Shown here in pieces: positions 1 through 9,533 of a stretch of 64,000 nt of DNA. The DNA is from Forficula auricularia (lineage: Eukaryota > Arthropoda > Insecta > Dermaptera > Forficulidae): contig JALMQS010000844.1 in assembly GCA_024734495.1 (NCBI GenBank), positions 525,932 to 589,931 on the forward strand. The letters are read 5' to 3'. The notes under the pieces are model-generated. The model had not been told where the DNA came from and ran no database searches. It was given only the letters and a program-made list of their open reading frames with translations. How positions within the stretch are numbered: position 1 is the first letter of the stretch; every line of letters starts with the position of its first letter. Position numbers and translations under genes: made by a program.

Positions 1-164
1 AAGTTATTATATTCCATGATTAAGATTTATATTCTTATATTGTTTTCATTGTTGTAAAAGTTTATTATGAATTATTGTTGTTGTTCTTAAGGTCACTCAT
101 GCCTTCTTCCTAAGATTTCATTGTAAGTTAGTTGTGAACTCACGGCCATCTTCGGCAAAATATT

Positions 165-672
165 TTTCATAATAAACTTTGTACAGGAATGAAAACACAA
201 CAATGTACACATCCACAATAAACTTTTACAACAATGGCTTCATTCATAATAAACTTTTTCAACAATGAAAACATTCATAATAAAATTTTACAACAATAAA
301 AACATTCATATTAAACTTTTACAACAATGAAAACACAACAATGTATCGTCCATAATAAACTTTTACAACAATGAAAACATTCATAATAAACTTTTACAAC
401 AATGAAAACATTCATAATAAACTTTTACAACAATGAAAACATTCATAATAAACTTTTACAACAATGAAAACATTCATAATAAACTTTTACAACAATGAAA
501 ACATTCATAATAAACTTTTACAACAATGAAAACATTCATAATAAACTTTTACAACAATGAAAACATTCATATTAAACTTTTACAACAATGAAAACATTCA
601 TAATAAACTTTTACAACAATGTACACATTCATAATAAACTTTAACAACAATGAAAACATTCTTAATAAATAC
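165..672. repeat. 31-bp minisatellite array
   Basis: About 16 head-to-tail copies of a 31-bp A+T-rich monomer (core CATTCATAATAAACTTTTAC then AACAATGAAAA). The central copies are near identical and the edge copies diverge or carry a short insertion (around 190-215 and 330-350). One monomer in the opposite orientation lies at about 33-74 and part of another at 894-923, so the unit exists in both orientations. The last monomer merges into the arm of the foldback at 650-923. It has no coding potential; the short open frames across it are artefacts. Confidence 0.93.
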
Positions 673-923
673 TATTGAAGTGGTTTTTGTAGGCGGATTG
701 ACAAGTGAGTTTAATGGATTTTGAAGAGATAGTCCAAGGTTCAAAAAAGAGAAGTAATTATAACTATCTTTTTTATTCAAAGCCGATGTTTCGGAGATTT
801 ATTCACTCCTTCTTCAGGGTTTTTTTTCAACCTTTGAATGCCTCATCAAAATCCATTAAATTCACTTGTCAATCCGTCTCCAAAACTACTTCAATAGTAT
901 TTATTATGAATGTTTTCATTGTT
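650..923. repeat. Foldback element with a hammerhead-like core in its loop
   Basis: Two arms of about 75 bp (650-730 and 843-923) are inverted copies of each other. They share the stretches around GGCGGATTGACAAGTGAG at 693 and its complement near 861-878, and both outer ends are partial 31-bp minisatellite monomers. The roughly 110-bp loop carries a hammerhead-like core on the minus strand. This looks like a non-autonomous foldback whose arms captured, or seeded, the minisatellite. Confidence 0.7.
780..822 (-). ncRNA. Hammerhead-like ribozyme core, minus strand
   Basis: On the minus strand CTGAAGA (plus 811-817) is followed by a 4-bp stem II (GGAG/CTCC, 9-nt loop) and GAAA (plus 789-792), then ACATC, giving a very short stem III and C at the cleavage position. 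Stem I can form from AAACC and GGCTTT with one bulged base. The core nucleotides all fit the hammerhead consensus. Stem III is weak, as in Penelope-associated minimal hammerheads, so activity is uncertain. Confidence 0.5.
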
Positions 924-934
924 TTATAAAGATT

Positions 935-1376
935 TTATTTATTATAATTTCGATTATTTGGTCATAAGGAGTGGATATTTACGTTAATTCGTCATTGATC
1001 GCCTATCGTCAGAACTTTACCAAACTAATATGGGACCACTCCTAAGGTACCCACTTTCCAATATAAAAATAATCATCAAAATCGGTTCATAAACAAAGAA
1101 GTCATGCCCAAACAAACATATCAAAAAAGGTCCAATACCAATGAAAAAAAAAACGGGACCAATCGGAAACTAGACTGAACCCAATGCAAAAAAAATCATC
1201 AAAATCAATTCACAATTGGCGAAGTTATCAGGTAACATATACACAAAAAAAAATCAGTCGAATTGAGAACCCCCTCCTTTTTTAAAGTCGGTTAAAAAAA
1301 GATTGTCCAAAACCCGTGAATCTTTTATTTATTTTTTAACCGACTTCAAAAAGGAGGAGGTTCTCTATTCGATTTC

Positions 1377-1413
<37 letters not shown>

Positions 1414-1680
1414 TGCCTATGTTACCTCATATCTCCGCCAATTGTCAACCGATTTTGAAAATTTTTTTGCATTGGGTCCAGTCTAGCTTCCGATTGGTCC
1501 CATTTTTTTTTCGATTTTTTTCCATAGGTATTAGACCTTTTTTATTAGGTTTGTTTAGGTTTGTTTAGACCTAACCTCTTTGTTTATGAACCGATTTCGA
1601 TGGTTCTTTTTTTATCCGAAAGGGGGTGTCTTAGGGATGGTGTCATATTAATTTGGTCAAGTTCTGATGATATAATCACT
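935..1680. repeat. Foldback of the ACCGACTTC repeat family
   Basis: Arms at about 1003-1312 and 1328-1676 are inverted copies centred near 1315. Each arm runs outward from AACCGACTTCAAAAAGGAG through a conserved stretch ending near TTTGGTCAAGTTCTGATGAT. The left side continues to 935 with sequence that matches the outer end of the single-arm copy at 22640-23040. A long T run (1381-1412) sits in the right arm. No protein is encoded. The motif AACCGACTTCAAAAAAGG is widespread in insect genomes; no superfamily is assigned here. Confidence 0.75.
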
Positions 1681-1682
1681 AT

Positions 1683-2098
1683 TAATAACATCACTAAAAA
1701 GAGAAAAATAAAAATTTTTAAGAAAAAATAAAAACCGACTTCAAAAATTAAGTGCAACAAATAAAATACACTAAAAGGTATAAAATAATTATTATCTTAT
1801 TTAGTTACAACTAAACGACGAAATATTAACACGAAATTACTTTTTGAAGTTGGTGCCAAACATATACCTTTTATGAATCGCACTCGACGGATCTTACTTA
1901 GTACGTTTGGCGGGTACGCTCGCTTATAGGTATAGTTTGTTTGGCACCGACTTTAAAAAGTAATTTCGTGTTAATATTTCGTCGTTTAGTTGTAACTAAA
2001 TAAGATAATAATTATTTTATACCTTTTAGTGTATTTTATTTGTTGCACTTAATTTTTTGAAGTCGGTTTTTATTTTTTTCTTAAAAAATTTTTTAATA
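1683..2098. repeat. Foldback repeat with long arms
   Basis: Left arm 1683-1868 and right arm 1922-2098 are near-perfect reverse complements, sharing for example CGACGAAATATTAACACGAA near 1814 and its complement near 1964. They are separated by a loop of about 50 bp. Both arms contain the ACCGACTT motif of the neighbouring foldback. The left arm reappears alone near 23180-23320. Confidence 0.8.
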
Positions 2099-2154
2099 AC
2101 ACTTTTGCACTTAGCAGGATAGAAGAACCTTTACACTATGTCGCTTAACTGCAT

Positions 2155-2632
2155 TCGATTAAATAAATTTTATAATTTTTCTCATTGATATATCAAAGAT
2201 AATTGATACGTCAACGAGAATTATTTTGACCGCGCTTATTTGAAAAAATATATTTTTATCTCGCGAGACTACTGTGGATTACGCTATTGGAGTCTGCGGA
2301 GTCTTAAGTCTGGACCAAGAGAGAAAAATGTGATCCACTTTAGGTACAATCCAACGTCATTTCGCGTATAGCCCGCTAGACATTCACTTGGTGATTCATC
2401 CGAATGTATAGCGGTCTATACGCGAAATGACGTTGGATTGTAGCTAAGTGGATCACATCTTTTCTCTCTTGGTCCAGACTTAATACTCCGCAGACTCCAA
2501 TAGCGTAATCCGCAAGTAGTCTCACGAGATAAAAATATCTTATTCAAATAAGCGCGGTCAAAATAATTCTCGTTGACGTATCAACTATTCTTTGATATAT
2601 TAATGAGAAAAATTATAAAATTTATTTAATAT
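2155..2632. repeat. Foldback repeat, about 215-bp arms
   Basis: Arms 2158-2372 and 2411-2632 are inverted copies, including AATCCAACGTCATTTCGCGT at 2349 and its complement near 2424. The loop is under 40 bp. No open frame or ribozyme core was found. Arm divergence is a few percent by eye, so it is a fairly young palindrome. Confidence 0.85.
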
Positions 2633-2913
2633 CATTATTTCAAGTTTAGAAATATATAAGTTCAAATATTATTTTCACTCAATATTTGACAAAATTCCCT
2701 ACATTTGATTCGCGATTGAATCAAATGTAGAAAACATTCGGTGCATTCGATTGCATTAAAACCCATCCTTCGCATTGGTCAAAGTAAAAATATATTATTA
2801 GTTGAATAAAAGATTTCACTGTCGATGGTAACAGAATTGTTTTTATTTTAGGTTAAAAATAAAATAAAATGAGAGAGTCTTCTGTTTTTAAATAAAATAA
2901 TTTTTAATTATTT

Positions 2914-2957
2914 CTAGAGACTATAGTTTCGAAGGCATTGCCTTCATCATCAGTCTA
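2914..2957 (-). ncRNA. Hammerhead ribozyme, left arm of HH-A copy 1
   Basis: Reading the minus strand: TAGA (stem I), CTGATGA (plus 2947-2953), stem II AAGGC/GCCTT, GAAAC, a TATA loop, then GTC and TCTA closing stem I. Stem III is two base pairs (AC/GT) capped by TATA. Every invariant core position is present. It is the mirror of the plus-strand copy at 3161-3204. Confidence 0.75.
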
Positions 2958-3160
2958 TCACAAATATTTCAGTATTTAGTTACAAATTAAGATTTATACA
3001 TAGAAAATTTTGAAAAATATATAATGTCTTTTTCTTCATGTTTCCTCTTGGGACATTAGAATATAACATCAGTTATAGAACATGAAGAAAAAGACATTAT
3101 ATATTTTTCAAAATTTTCTATGTATAAATCTTAATTTGTAACTAATTTGAAATATTTGTG

Positions 3161-3204
3161 ATAGACTGATGATGAAGGCAATGCCTTCGAAACTATAGTC
3201 TCTA
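3161..3204 (+). ncRNA. Hammerhead ribozyme, right arm of HH-A copy 1
   Basis: TAGA at 3162-3165, CTGATGA at 3166-3172, stem II AAGGC/GCCTT, GAAA at 3189-3192, two-pair stem III with TATA loop, and predicted cleavage after C3200, followed by TCTA pairing with TAGA. All conserved core residues are present. Cleavage would leave about 70 nt of 3' element sequence. Confidence 0.78.
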
Positions 3205-3274
3205 GAAATAATTAAAAATTATTTTATTTAAAAAACAGAAGACTCTCTCATTTTATTTTTGACCTAAAATAAAA

Positions 3275-3900
3275 ATATATTGTTGATCCAACAAAGGGAT
3301 GAAACCCCAATCTAATTCTGCCCTTGTTTCCTCCTCCAAAGCCCCCCCCCCTCCCATTTAGGCCTCTCATCTCGACCGACCACTTTTTCTCATTATTCAT
3401 ACCACACCACAGTCAAGACTCAAGAGTTGCCTCATAAATCACTTCAATATTTAACAGTCTACTCAAATGGAGGTTATTAATCAGGAATTACAAATTCTTT
3501 TCTCATAATGTTAATAAATGAGTTCAAGTGCCCTCCCTACCAATCAATTAACAAGCCTCGCTCGCTCGCATAGTTTCATTTTGATTTATACATGGCAATG
3601 AATTCTAGAAATATACTGTAGCGGCTCGCTGTTGCTTTGGCTACGAGCTTTTAGACACGGCCGCTAGATCGTTGCGACACTTTTGCATGACTGATAATAT
3701 TTCAGTCATATTATAAGTGAAGCAATTCGATCTCGACTGACGAATTGAAGGAGGGGCCATCCACCAACTAGTAGCCCCTCGCCCGCTAACTAAGCGCTTT
3801 TTATCAGGGACGAACATCCCCCTGCACAAATTATTGTTAGGACCCCACCAACTAGGTGGGGGCGCGGACACGCACCACAACGCACTCAACCGAGGCCCTA
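3275..3900. other. No gene seen; unique-looking G+C-richer stretch
   Basis: The interval holds a 10-nt C run near 3342 and a stretch of mixed composition (3600-3900) that does not match other repeats in the window. The 112-codon minus-strand open frame across 3641-3979 has no recognisable domain and runs into a Helitron-like end, so it is not called. Confidence 0.5.
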
Positions 3901-3904
3901 ACAA

Positions 3905-4560
3905 TACCATAGTACCTGCAGCCACCGAGCAATACTCGGTAACTTTTTGCTTCAGTTCGTAAAGAGAAGCCAAAGCCAAATATGATTTTTAATTTAAAAT
4001 TCTGATAAAAGTACAAATATATATTGTACACGCCCCCTGGACCCCCCGCCTCCAAAACCCCTCACTTCGCCCCACCCTGGACTCCCCCACTGAACCCCCC
4101 AATTCAACCCTTCACCCCGCCCTACCCCAACCTCGCACATCGCCCCACAAATTAAAAAACACAAATATATATATAGAACACTCCCCCTGGACCCACCCCC
4201 GATCCCGAAACCCCTGACCCCAACATCAACCCCCGCACCCAGTTATTGCATTTCTAGTTTTCTAGTGGCCCACAGATTATGTATATAGGTATATAAATAA
4301 ATTCAGTTAAATTATTTTTTTTAATTAAATAAAAATTTATCATGTTTTATAATATATCAATTAAATTGGCAAATTCTAATATATAATAATACTTGTCATT
4401 AATTCTTTGCGGGATTTAAAACTCGATTTATAATTAATTAATTTTTTTTTATAAATTTTATTAAACCAATTATTTTACATTTATTAATGTATACATTGTA
4501 TTTTAGCTTCGACTCCGGAGATTGTCCTTAATCATCTTTTTAGTCCTTATTTTTAATAAG
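3905..4560. mobile_element. Helitron-like repeat fragment (family HEL)
   Basis: Starts with the family's end hairpin (a palindrome related to CCGAGC-ATC-GCTCGG, here mutated, about 3915-3940), followed by a C-rich stretch (4028-4240). Next comes a conserved block GTGGCCCACAGATTATG (4265-4281) and a partial copy of the 265-bp module found at 6961-7745. On the minus strand the hairpin is followed within about 12 nt by CAGGTACTA. A hairpin close to a CTA-type terminus recalls Helitron/Helentron 3' ends, but no Rep/helicase is present, so the assignment is tentative. Confidence 0.5.
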
Positions 4561-4807
4561 AGAAAAAAAAATTAAATATTAGTTATAGTGTTTTTATGCG
4601 CTCCAAAAGTGTTACATATTTTAATATAAGTGTTACTCAACATTTTGAGTGAAAAAGTTTATTTTTAATTCAAAGATTAATTATTTAAACACTAATCTTG
4701 AGTCCTAACCTCTCAAGAACCTAACTAGCCTAGCTCCTTGGAGCCGCCATTGAATTTCCCGGGAATTTCAAATATTTATTTAAAAACTTTGGGTTTAAAA
4801 TACCAAC

Positions 4808-5812
4808 ATGACCAACTCTATCTGTGACAAGTGTAACGAAAAAATCAATAGACAATCCTTTATTATTTGCAAGTGTCAAAAAGAATTTCACTTGGAATGT
4901 GCAAGCATAAATGAAGCTGATCTTCCACAATTCCTTAACAATAATGGATCATCTAAATACATCTGCCTAGACTGCACACCACCCCGGCAAGTTAAAGAGT
5001 CAGCTCCATTAGAGAATAATGAAGCAACTAAGATCGACCTGGTGCTTGACATTTTAAAAGGCATAAAATCTGAGATGTCAACGTTAAGGGGAGAAATGTC
5101 CTCTCTCAGAGCTGAAAATGTAGAGCTAAAGGCACTCTTAGTCACTATGAAACCAAACAGCTCTACTTCCTATGCCAATTCGTTCTCACCTGCCCCTACT
5201 GTTAATGCTAAATCGAACCCTCGTGAGAATAAGACACAGCCTCCTACAGCTTCTCCCAGTGCCAATAACTCCCGCACTATGAAAATTGGAAAGGGACTTA
5301 CACCTTCACCCTCTAGAAATTCAACCACTTATACTAATACTAAGGAATCTGATGAGGAAGACTTCCAAGTGGTTTCCTACAGAAAGAAAAAAACTATTAA
5401 TAAGCCTTGTTACATAGGAAAAGGAACAAGCACATCGCTCCAGGCTGCCATGAAAAGAATACCTAGAAAATCAATTTTTATTACGAGGCTCGCTCCTAGC
5501 ACTACAGTGGACCAGATCGACAACCATATTAAATCAAATATAAAAATCTCCTCAGACATCTATACCACTAGACTCAAAACAAAATACCAAACATATTCTT
5601 CTTTTCATATATCGGTGGAGGAACAAGAAATTAACAAAATTATGAACGCTGACGAATGGACTGAGGGAGTTTTAATTACTGAATTCTTCGGAAAACTGAA
5701 AGACGATCAAAAATTTATTTCTCACCGGGATGTAGCATCTAGTATTTCCGAAGAACCTAATACTATTTCAAAAAACGGGGCAACAACTCAAATCCAAGGG
5801 AAAAAAAAATAG
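4808..5812 (+). CDS. LINE ORF1: PHD-like zinc finger and coiled-coil protein
   Basis: A 334-residue open frame. Residues 6-56 have a Cys/His array of PHD type (CDKC, CKC, HLEC, CLDC), followed by a heptad-like segment (about 75-112) that should form a coiled coil. A low-complexity Ser/Thr/Pro/Asn linker (115-180) and a basic C-terminal half with no clear motif complete it. PHD-like ORF1 proteins occur in insect CR1/L2/Jockey-group LINEs, where they are thought to bind element RNA. It ends at TAG 5810-5812; ORF2 follows in the -1 frame after an A9 run. The 5' UTR probably begins near 4570-4700. The intact frame suggests a fairly recent insertion. RNA binding is inferred. Confidence 0.82.
   Translation: MTNSICDKCNEKINRQSFIICKCQKEFHLECASINEADLPQFLNNNGSSKYICLDCTPPRQVKESAPLENNEATKIDLVLDILKGIKSEMSTLRGEMSSLRAENVELKALLVTMKPNSSTSYANSFSPAPTVNAKSNPRENKTQPPTASPSANNSRTMKIGKGLTPSPSRNSTTYTNTKESDEEDFQVVSYRKKKTINKPCYIGKGTSTSLQAAMKRIPRKSIFITRLAPSTTVDQIDNHIKSNIKISSDIYTTRLKTKYQTYSSFHISVEEQEINKIMNADEWTEGVLITEFFGKLKDDQKFISHRDVASSISEEPNTISKNGATTQIQGKKK
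5797..5812 (+). promoter_or_regulatory. Possible -1 frameshift site between LINE ORF1 and ORF2
   Basis: ORF1 ends GGG-AAA-AAA-AAA-TAG. Slipping back one base on the A9 run would enter the ORF2 frame and read straight into the conserved endonuclease start (YYQNVRSMRGKL), which begins upstream of the first ATG at 5839. The conserved residues before that ATG make a frameshift or reinitiation mechanism plausible. This is inferred from sequence only. Confidence 0.4.
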
Positions 5813-5838
5813 AAATATATTACCAGAATGTCAGGAGC

Positions 5839-6732
5839 ATGAGGGGTAAGCTAGACCAGATCAGAATATCTGCGGTGTCTCTTTCACTTGATTATGATGT
5901 CATTGTTTTGACAGAAACCTGGCTTAACGATGGCATTCATGATTCAGAAATTGAGATTGGCCCATTCATCATTTACAGAGACGACAGATCGGAAGCAGTC
6001 AGTTCCAGAGGTGGCGGAGTTCTCATCGCCATAAAAAATTCCTTACGTGGAAAAACTCTTCCCTCTTTCGATAATGACCTACTCTCATTTAATCAACTTT
6101 TTGTAATTCTCCCAGACCTAAAAATTATTATCGGATCTATTTATCTACCCCCAGTCTCTAACATCTCATTATTTCAAGAGCACATCATGCACGTTGAAGA
6201 TATCCAAAATACATATTTAGATCACCATCTGATCCTGGTGGGAGACTACAACTTGCCCGAAATCATCTGGAATTATTCCTCTCCTGGTGCATCTCATCGT
6301 TTTAGTGAAAATTCAACCTCTTCTCTACAATCTTGCGCAGCTACATTAATAGACAGTTTTAGCTCCTTGGATCTCCATCAGTTCAATTTGTTCACAAATA
6401 GCAAGGGTAACACCCTTGATTTATGCTTCTCTAACACTAAAGCTGCAGTCAGCCTCAGTAATGACATATTGTCCAAAATGGACGAGTTTCATCCCGTTTT
6501 GAATATATCTGTTCCATTCACTGATAATACTGGCCGCGAATCTCCAATATTTAGACCTCTAAGATCTGAGTGGGATAGATATAATTTTAAAAAATGCAAC
6601 CTCGAAATGTTCAATCAACGACTAAATGAAATTAACTGGAAAGATATCCTGTGTAATTTAAGTTTATTTTCCGCGGTAGAGAATTTTATAATAAAATATA
6701 TATTCTCTTTTAGCATTCCTAATCAATTCTAG
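5839..6732 (+). CDS. LINE ORF2, truncated: AP-type (EEP) endonuclease domain only
   Basis: A 297-residue open frame covering the endonuclease/exonuclease/phosphatase domain of a non-LTR retrotransposon. Visible motifs: LTETWL with the metal-binding Glu at about residue 26, IYLPP (101-105), GDYN (135-138), NTLDL (191-195) and DEFHP (215-219, catalytic His 218). Conserved residues upstream of the ATG (YQNVRS) indicate the true protein starts earlier. The reverse transcriptase is missing: the frame stops after residue 297, exactly where a Helitron-like end hairpin begins (6735). The domain nicks target DNA to prime reverse transcription. Closest in style to CR1/L2/Jockey-group elements; it may be related to the RT fragment at 52499-54254, which starts about where this one stops. 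Confidence 0.85.
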   Translation: MRGKLDQIRISAVSLSLDYDVIVLTETWLNDGIHDSEIEIGPFIIYRDDRSEAVSSRGGGVLIAIKNSLRGKTLPSFDNDLLSFNQLFVILPDLKIIIGSIYLPPVSNISLFQEHIMHVEDIQNTYLDHHLILVGDYNLPEIIWNYSSPGASHRFSENSTSSLQSCAATLIDSFSSLDLHQFNLFTNSKGNTLDLCFSNTKAAVSLSNDILSKMDEFHPVLNISVPFTDNTGRESPIFRPLRSEWDRYNFKKCNLEMFNQRLNEINWKDILCNLSLFSAVENFIIKYIFSFSIPNQF

Positions 6733-8060
6733 TAACCTGGAACACCGAGCGATGCTCGGCAAATTTTTGCTTCAGTTAAAAGCGATATATGCCTTAATAT
6801 TATTATAGGAAACGATTGTAGATGATGGATTATTTTTATTATTTTTTAGCTCGATGAGTTAGTTAAATAATATAACTAATTAAATAAAAAACCTCTTTTC
6901 CGATAATTATTTCAATTCCATCATTTCTCCATCCCCGAATCAATTAAATTTTTTTTTTTATAAATTTTATTAAACCAATTATTTTACATTAATTAATGTA
7001 TACATTGTATTTTTGCTTCGATTCCGGAGATTACTTCTCCACCATCGAGTGTCCTTATTCATCTTTAGTCCTTGTTTTTAATAAGAGGAAAAATCTAATT
7101 AGATAAAAAAACTCTTTTCCGATAATTATTTCAATTCCATTATTCCCCAATCAAGTCGATTGGTTTTTCTCCCTCCCCCATCCTCATTCATCTATTCAAT
7201 CAATTAAATTATTTTTTTTTTTATAAATTTTATTAAATCAATTATTTTACATTAATTAATGTATACATTGTATTTTTGCTTCGATTCCGGAGATTGCTTC
7301 TCCACCATCGAATGTCCTTATTCATCTTTAGTCCTTGTTTTTAATAAGAGGAAAAATCTAATTAGATAAAAAAACCTCTTTTCCGATAATTATTTCAATT
7401 CCATTATTCCCCAATCAAGTCGATTGGTTTCATCCAATGTCCCAATCCCGCTTCAATCAATTAATTAATTAAATTTTTTTTTTTTTTTTATAAATTTTAT
7501 TAAACCAATTATTTTACATTAATTAATGTATACATTGTATTTTTGCTTCGATTCCGGAGATTACTTCTCCACCATCGAGTGTCCTTATTCATCTTTAGTC
7601 CTTGTTTTTAAATAAGAGGAAAAATCTAATTAGATAAAAAAACCTCTTTTTCGATAATTATTTCAATTCCATTATTCCCCAATCAAGTCGATTGGTTAAT
7701 CCAATTCCCAACCCAATCCACCAATTCATCATTAATTAAATTGTTTAATTTTAATATAATATAATAATATTTGGTATAAAGTATTAGTGGGTTTTAAAAT
7801 TAAAAAAAAACAATTAATAAATTAAAGATAAATTGATAAAAATGTAAACAAATTTTTTTATTGAGATTTTCATCTATCAATAATTAATTTAATTAAGAAA
7901 AGATCAATTAAGAAGAATTTTGTCGACGTCCAGACCTAGCCAGATCGCTTTCTCATCCTCAAAACTTGTTAATAGAAATTGTTTCATCAAAATCGGTAGA
8001 GCCGTTTTCGAAATAGAACTAAGATACAAACAAATATATAAACAATTTTTGCTCGTTTAA
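6733..8060. mobile_element. Helitron-like repeat with internal tandem module
   Basis: Begins with the HEL hairpin ACACCGAGCGATGCTCGGC (6742-6760), immediately after the truncated LINE ORF2. It then carries three tandem copies of a 265-bp module and ends with a stretch (7850-8060) containing CGGTAGAGCCGTTTTCGAAA, which recurs near 56430. No Rep or helicase frame was found, so this is at most a non-autonomous copy. Confidence 0.5.
6961..7745. repeat. Three tandem copies of a 265-bp module
   Basis: The marker CTTCGATTCCGGAGATT recurs at 7016, 7279 and 7546, giving periods of about 263 and 267 bp. Each unit includes ATTAATGTATACATTGTAT, an inverted-looking block around AAACCTCTTTTCCGATAATT, and CCCCAATCAAGTCGATTGG. 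Single copies of the module lie at 40150-40400 and, inverted, at 37560-37800. Tandem amplification of an internal Helitron-like module is a known route to satellites. Confidence 0.9.
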
Positions 8061-8269
8061 TAAGAGTAGATATAATAATAATAATAATGATATCCAATTT
8101 TTAAAGATTTAATATTTTCTTAAATTGAACCCCCTGATAAAGATTCAATTTTACAATTAATCGTTTAGAGATTGGAACCTACTCGTATAGAAATACGAGT
8201 GCGCCTGGCTGTTATGCAACCAGAGTTGCAGGATCCGAAAGGCCAGCCTTCATAACTATCCTTTTACTG

Positions 8270-8305
8270 TTACTGCTACTACTACTACTACTACTGCTGC
8301 TCATC
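8270..8305. repeat. (CTA)n/(CTG)n microsatellite
   Basis: Short run of CTA then CTG triplets in a G+C-richer stretch (8180-8390) that otherwise holds nothing recognised. Confidence 0.8.
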
Positions 8306-8619
8306 CTCCAACAACCTCCAATTGACAACAATAATATATCCAGATCCCCCTCCCCCTCCCCACCTTCACTTCCAGAGCAAATCCCAACATTTATTTATTA
8401 TAGAATAAATTTCCAAATATTTATTATTTAAACGAACTTTGCAAAACATTTAAAATTTATGTTTCCTACTTCATTCGTAGTATTTATTTATAACAGGTAT
8501 AGCAGGGAATTGAACAAAATTAAAAACAGAGCTTTTTTTTAAAATGGTCCAAACGTTTCGTCAATTTTATTTTGACTTAATAACTTTTAAGGAGTTCGGT
8601 GTTGGTTCTAGGTGAAACA

Positions 8620-9330
8620 TTTTAATATAATAATAAAACTTGAGTAAGATACGAGGTAGGTTTCACAAAAAAAGAAATAAAACAAAATTGAGTTTTGAAT
8701 TCGATATATTTCGGGGGTTAGCCCATCATCAGGAGTCTAAGAAAACTGATTATATATTGGAAAAATAGTTTTACAAGTAACAATTTTTAAAAAATTTTTA
8801 ACTTTATGTGGTGAGGGGAAAGTAGGGGAAGAGGAGTTGTTCTAAGAATTAATATTTTCTATTGAGATTTGAACTGGCTGAAAGGAAGCTATACCTGCTA
8901 TTATAATAAAGAATGGACAAGTATCTGAGAAGGTACAACTTGAAAGGTACATGAGAGAGTACAATTACCCTAGTATATTCAATGTGCGAACAATGGAAGG
9001 AATGTTTAGTTAATTTATTATAACATATAATCAATAATTGTATTTTTATACACTTCCAATTGATTATTTAAAATATTTGAATTATTAGAGAGGGCTATTT
9101 TTATTTCGGTGGATTCTAAGAGATCCAATTTAAGGCCTTTTCTTTCGAAATGAAAGGGGATAGGGTTATTATTAGAGGTTGAATGGTTGAATTCATGTAA
9201 GTGAATTGCGAAGGCTGAGGTCGAATCTAAATTAATGTTATCGGATTTATTGAGATGATTAAGAGCTCTTACATGCTCGGAGTAACGTATTTTGAATGAG
9301 CGGCCTGTCTGCCCTATATATTTTGACTTC
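8620..9330 (-). pseudogene. Penelope-like element fragment, GIY-YIG end and 3' UTR
   Basis: The minus strand matches the plus-strand Penelope-like copy at 41738-42440 closely over its length: the codons around IGQTG near 9300-9330, the stretch encoding FERKGLKLDL near 9130-9160, the 3' UTR, and the terminal hammerhead at 8701-8745. It begins just inside the GIY-YIG domain, so it lacks the RT and most of the nuclease. Only the last part of the frame is recognisable and it is interrupted. It is a dead 5'-truncated copy. Confidence 0.8.
8701..8745 (-). ncRNA. Hammerhead-like core at the Penelope-like 3' end
   Basis: On the minus strand CTGATGA (plus 8726-8732), a 3-bp stem II (GGG/CCC), GAAA (plus 8709-8712), then ATATATC, giving a loopless three-pair stem III and C at the cleavage position. 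The same core is at 42353-42382. Stem I is poorly paired, so activity is doubtful. Confidence 0.5.
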
Positions 9331-9533
9331 TTCAGTTGCTCATTTTACACACTCTTTGTCAAAGAACGATTTTCCTATAAGACAAAACATCATTAAAATC
9401 TTTCTTTAACATATCACAATAATAATCAACAATTTTGGAAACGACTTTTTCTTTATAAATTAAAATTTATCGTCGATAATTAATTGTTAAAAAAAAATCG
9501 ATTCCAAAATTGTTGATTATTATTGTGATGATA

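Larger units (their letters stand above)
2797..3269. mobile_element. Foldback retroelement with two opposed hammerheads (family HH-A), 12-bp TSD
   Basis: A 473-bp palindromic element flanked by a perfect 12-bp direct duplication, TAAAAATATATT, at 2785-2796 and 3270-3281. Each arm contains a complete hammerhead motif (minus strand 2914-2957, plus strand 3161-3204), so transcripts of either strand carry one ribozyme in their 3' half. A second copy lies at 21886-22265, also with a 12-bp duplication. The duplication length suits target-primed retrotransposition. Hammerheads are known from Penelope-like elements; the paired, strand-symmetric foldback layout is the notable part. Confidence 0.8.

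Noticed and set aside
165..672. Minisatellite considered as a CRISPR array
   Set aside because: Direct tandem units with no unique spacers, in a eukaryotic genome.
3641..3979. 112-codon minus-strand frame
   Set aside because: No recognisable domain and it runs into a Helitron-like end hairpin.
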